Positions 6,539-8,224 of a stretch of 8,224 bases of DNA are shown here, piece by piece (position 1 is the first letter of the stretch; every line of letters begins with the position of its first letter). The stretch comes from Pseudomonadota bacterium (lineage in GTDB: Bacteria; Desulfobacterota; Desulfobulbia; Desulfobulbales; Desulfobulbaceae), in NCBI GenBank assembly GCA_009782165.1, contig WQUH01000308.1, positions 1 through 8,224 of the forward strand, in the 5' to 3' direction. The notes beneath the pieces were generated by a model. That model saw only the letters and a list, made by a program, of their open reading frames with translations. It had not been told where the DNA came from and searched no databases. The position numbers were made by a program, and so were the translations under genes.

Positions 6539-7619
6539 TGCGCGCCCGGAAGACTCTCGCCCTGGCGGCCCTCTGCCTGGCGGCGGTCGTTCTGCACCTG
6601 CTCATCGCGGCGACCGGAACCCAGTTCTACTTAACCCAGCTCACCATGGCCGCCTACTACGGCCTGGTGGTGATCGGGCTCGGGACGCTGATGGGCTATG
6701 CCGGCCAGATTTCCTTGGGCCATGCCGGATTTTTCGCCATCGGCGGCTATCTGGCCGCGGCCCTGACCACCCGGAATCTCCAGCCGTTTCAGGACATGCC
6801 GGTGGTGCGGCTGCTGGACAGCCTCGGCCTGCTCGCCGCCGGCCAGGACATCTCCGGCGCGGCCCTGCTCACCGTGACGCCCTGGGCGGCCTGCGCGCTG
6901 GCGGTGACGGCGGCGGCCCTGGTGGCCCTGGTCATCGGGGTGCCGGTGCTCAAGCTCAAGGGGCACTATCTGGCCATGGCCACCCTGGGATTCGGCACCA
7001 TCGTCTACCGGGTCTTCCTTGCCTCGCCCTATTTCGGCGAAGCGGACGGCATTGTCGAGGTGCCCGCCTTTCCCCTGCTGCCCGCCCTGGGCGGATTCGG
7101 CCCGGTGGTGGTCAGCGGCAACGCCGATCAGCGGGTGCTCAATTTCTACGTGGCCTGGGGCATCCTCGTTCTGGGCGCCGCCCTGCTGCTCAACCTGATC
7201 GGCTCGCGGGTCGGCCGGGCCCTGCGCTCGCTGCACAGTCCGGAGGCGGCCGAGGCCTCGGGGGTCGCCACCGCCCGCTGCAAGCTCCAGGTCTTTGTCT
7301 TAAGCGCGGTCTACGCGGCCGTCGCCGGGGTCATGCTCGCCCATTTCAACGGCGGCATCGGCCCGAGCGAGGCCTCGGTGATGAAATCGGTGCGCTATGT
7401 CGCCCTGGTCGCGGTCGGCGGCATGACCAATCTCTGGGGCACCCTGATCATGGGCGTCGGTCTGACCTTTCTCTCCCTGCGGGGCGTGTTCGGCGTCCAC
7501 GACGACATGGTCTTCGGCGCGATTCTGATCGCGGTGATGCTGTTTGCCCCGGAAGGTCTTGTCTGTTCGGGTTCGCGCGTAAAGGAGCTGGTCCGCCGGC
7601 TGGTTCCGGGAGGACGGCC

Positions 7620-7623
<4 letters not shown>
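6538..7623 (+). CDS. livM: Branched-chain amino acid-type ABC transporter permease LivM
   Basis: This 361-residue protein is the second permease, pairing with LivH in the inner membrane. The LivM signature GYAGQISLGHAGFFAIGGY is at 53-71, VLKLKGHYLAMATLGFG is at 137-153, and the ATPase-contact loop GRALRSLHSPEAAEASGV is at 226-243. It has an N-terminal hydrophobic helix (about 6-25) after the basic MRARK and several more membrane segments. The start ATG shares its first base with the TGA of livH, and AAGGA at 6527-6531 sits six bases upstream. The same frame is open further upstream, but those codons lie inside livH and lack family similarity. Length is within the LivM range. A less conserved extracytoplasmic stretch (about 165-200) may differ with substrate. 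The C-terminal basic tail overlaps the proposed livG start. Confidence 0.95.
7608..7613 (+). promoter_or_regulatory. Ribosome binding site supporting the GTG start of livG
   Basis: GGGAGG lies six bases before GTG at 7620, which overlaps the livM stop as GTGA. An alternative ATG at 7644 has a weaker AAGGG (7632-7636) seven bases upstream. The stronger match and the stop-start overlap, like the other junctions of this operon, favour GTG 7620, but ATG 7644 cannot be excluded. Confidence 0.55.

Positions 7624-8224
<601 letters not shown>

Overview
The window is GC-rich and almost entirely coding on the + strand. Gene content suggests an anaerobe: an oxygen-sensitive indolepyruvate:ferredoxin oxidoreductase and a phenylacetate-CoA ligase of the anaerobic type sit beside a Liv-type ABC transporter. 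A sulfate- or metal-reducing Desulfobacterota/deltaproteobacterium fits best. This is inferred from gene order and style, not from a marker gene.

Layout: (1) positions 2-1222 hold the 3' part of a gene of unknown function, probably a DUF3352-like protein with an internal duplication. (2) Positions 1223-1424 are a 202-base non-coding gap with two possible RNA stems, ending in a strong ribosome binding site. (3) Positions 1425-8224 look like one tightly packed operon: iorA, iorB, paaK, a tandem-ACT protein, livH, livM and the start of livG, which is cut by the window edge. Junctions iorA/iorB and livH/livM overlap by one base (TGATG), and livM/livG by four (GTGA). The only spacers are 30 bases (iorB-paaK), 15 (paaK-ACT) and 48 (ACT-livH).

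The genes suggest a pathway. The Liv-type permeases and ATPase would import an amino acid or related carboxylate. A transaminase elsewhere would make an arylpyruvate. IorAB would interconvert the arylpyruvate with aryl-acetyl-CoA, CO2 and reduced ferredoxin. PaaK would interconvert aryl-acetyl-CoA and free arylacetate at the expense or gain of ATP equivalents. The tandem-ACT protein is a likely amino-acid sensor. The sequence does not say whether the route is catabolic or is used to salvage arylacetates for aromatic amino acid synthesis. The solute-binding protein and LivF are not in the window and may lie downstream.

Most interesting points: the transporter-oxidoreductase-ligase-sensor linkage; a Cys/His set in PaaK that may bind metal; a hairpin over the ACT stop codon before a livH start with no visible Shine-Dalgarno; and an AT-rich patch of unusual codons late in paaK that resembles an internal promoter. 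No mobile element, CRISPR array, tRNA or rRNA was seen.
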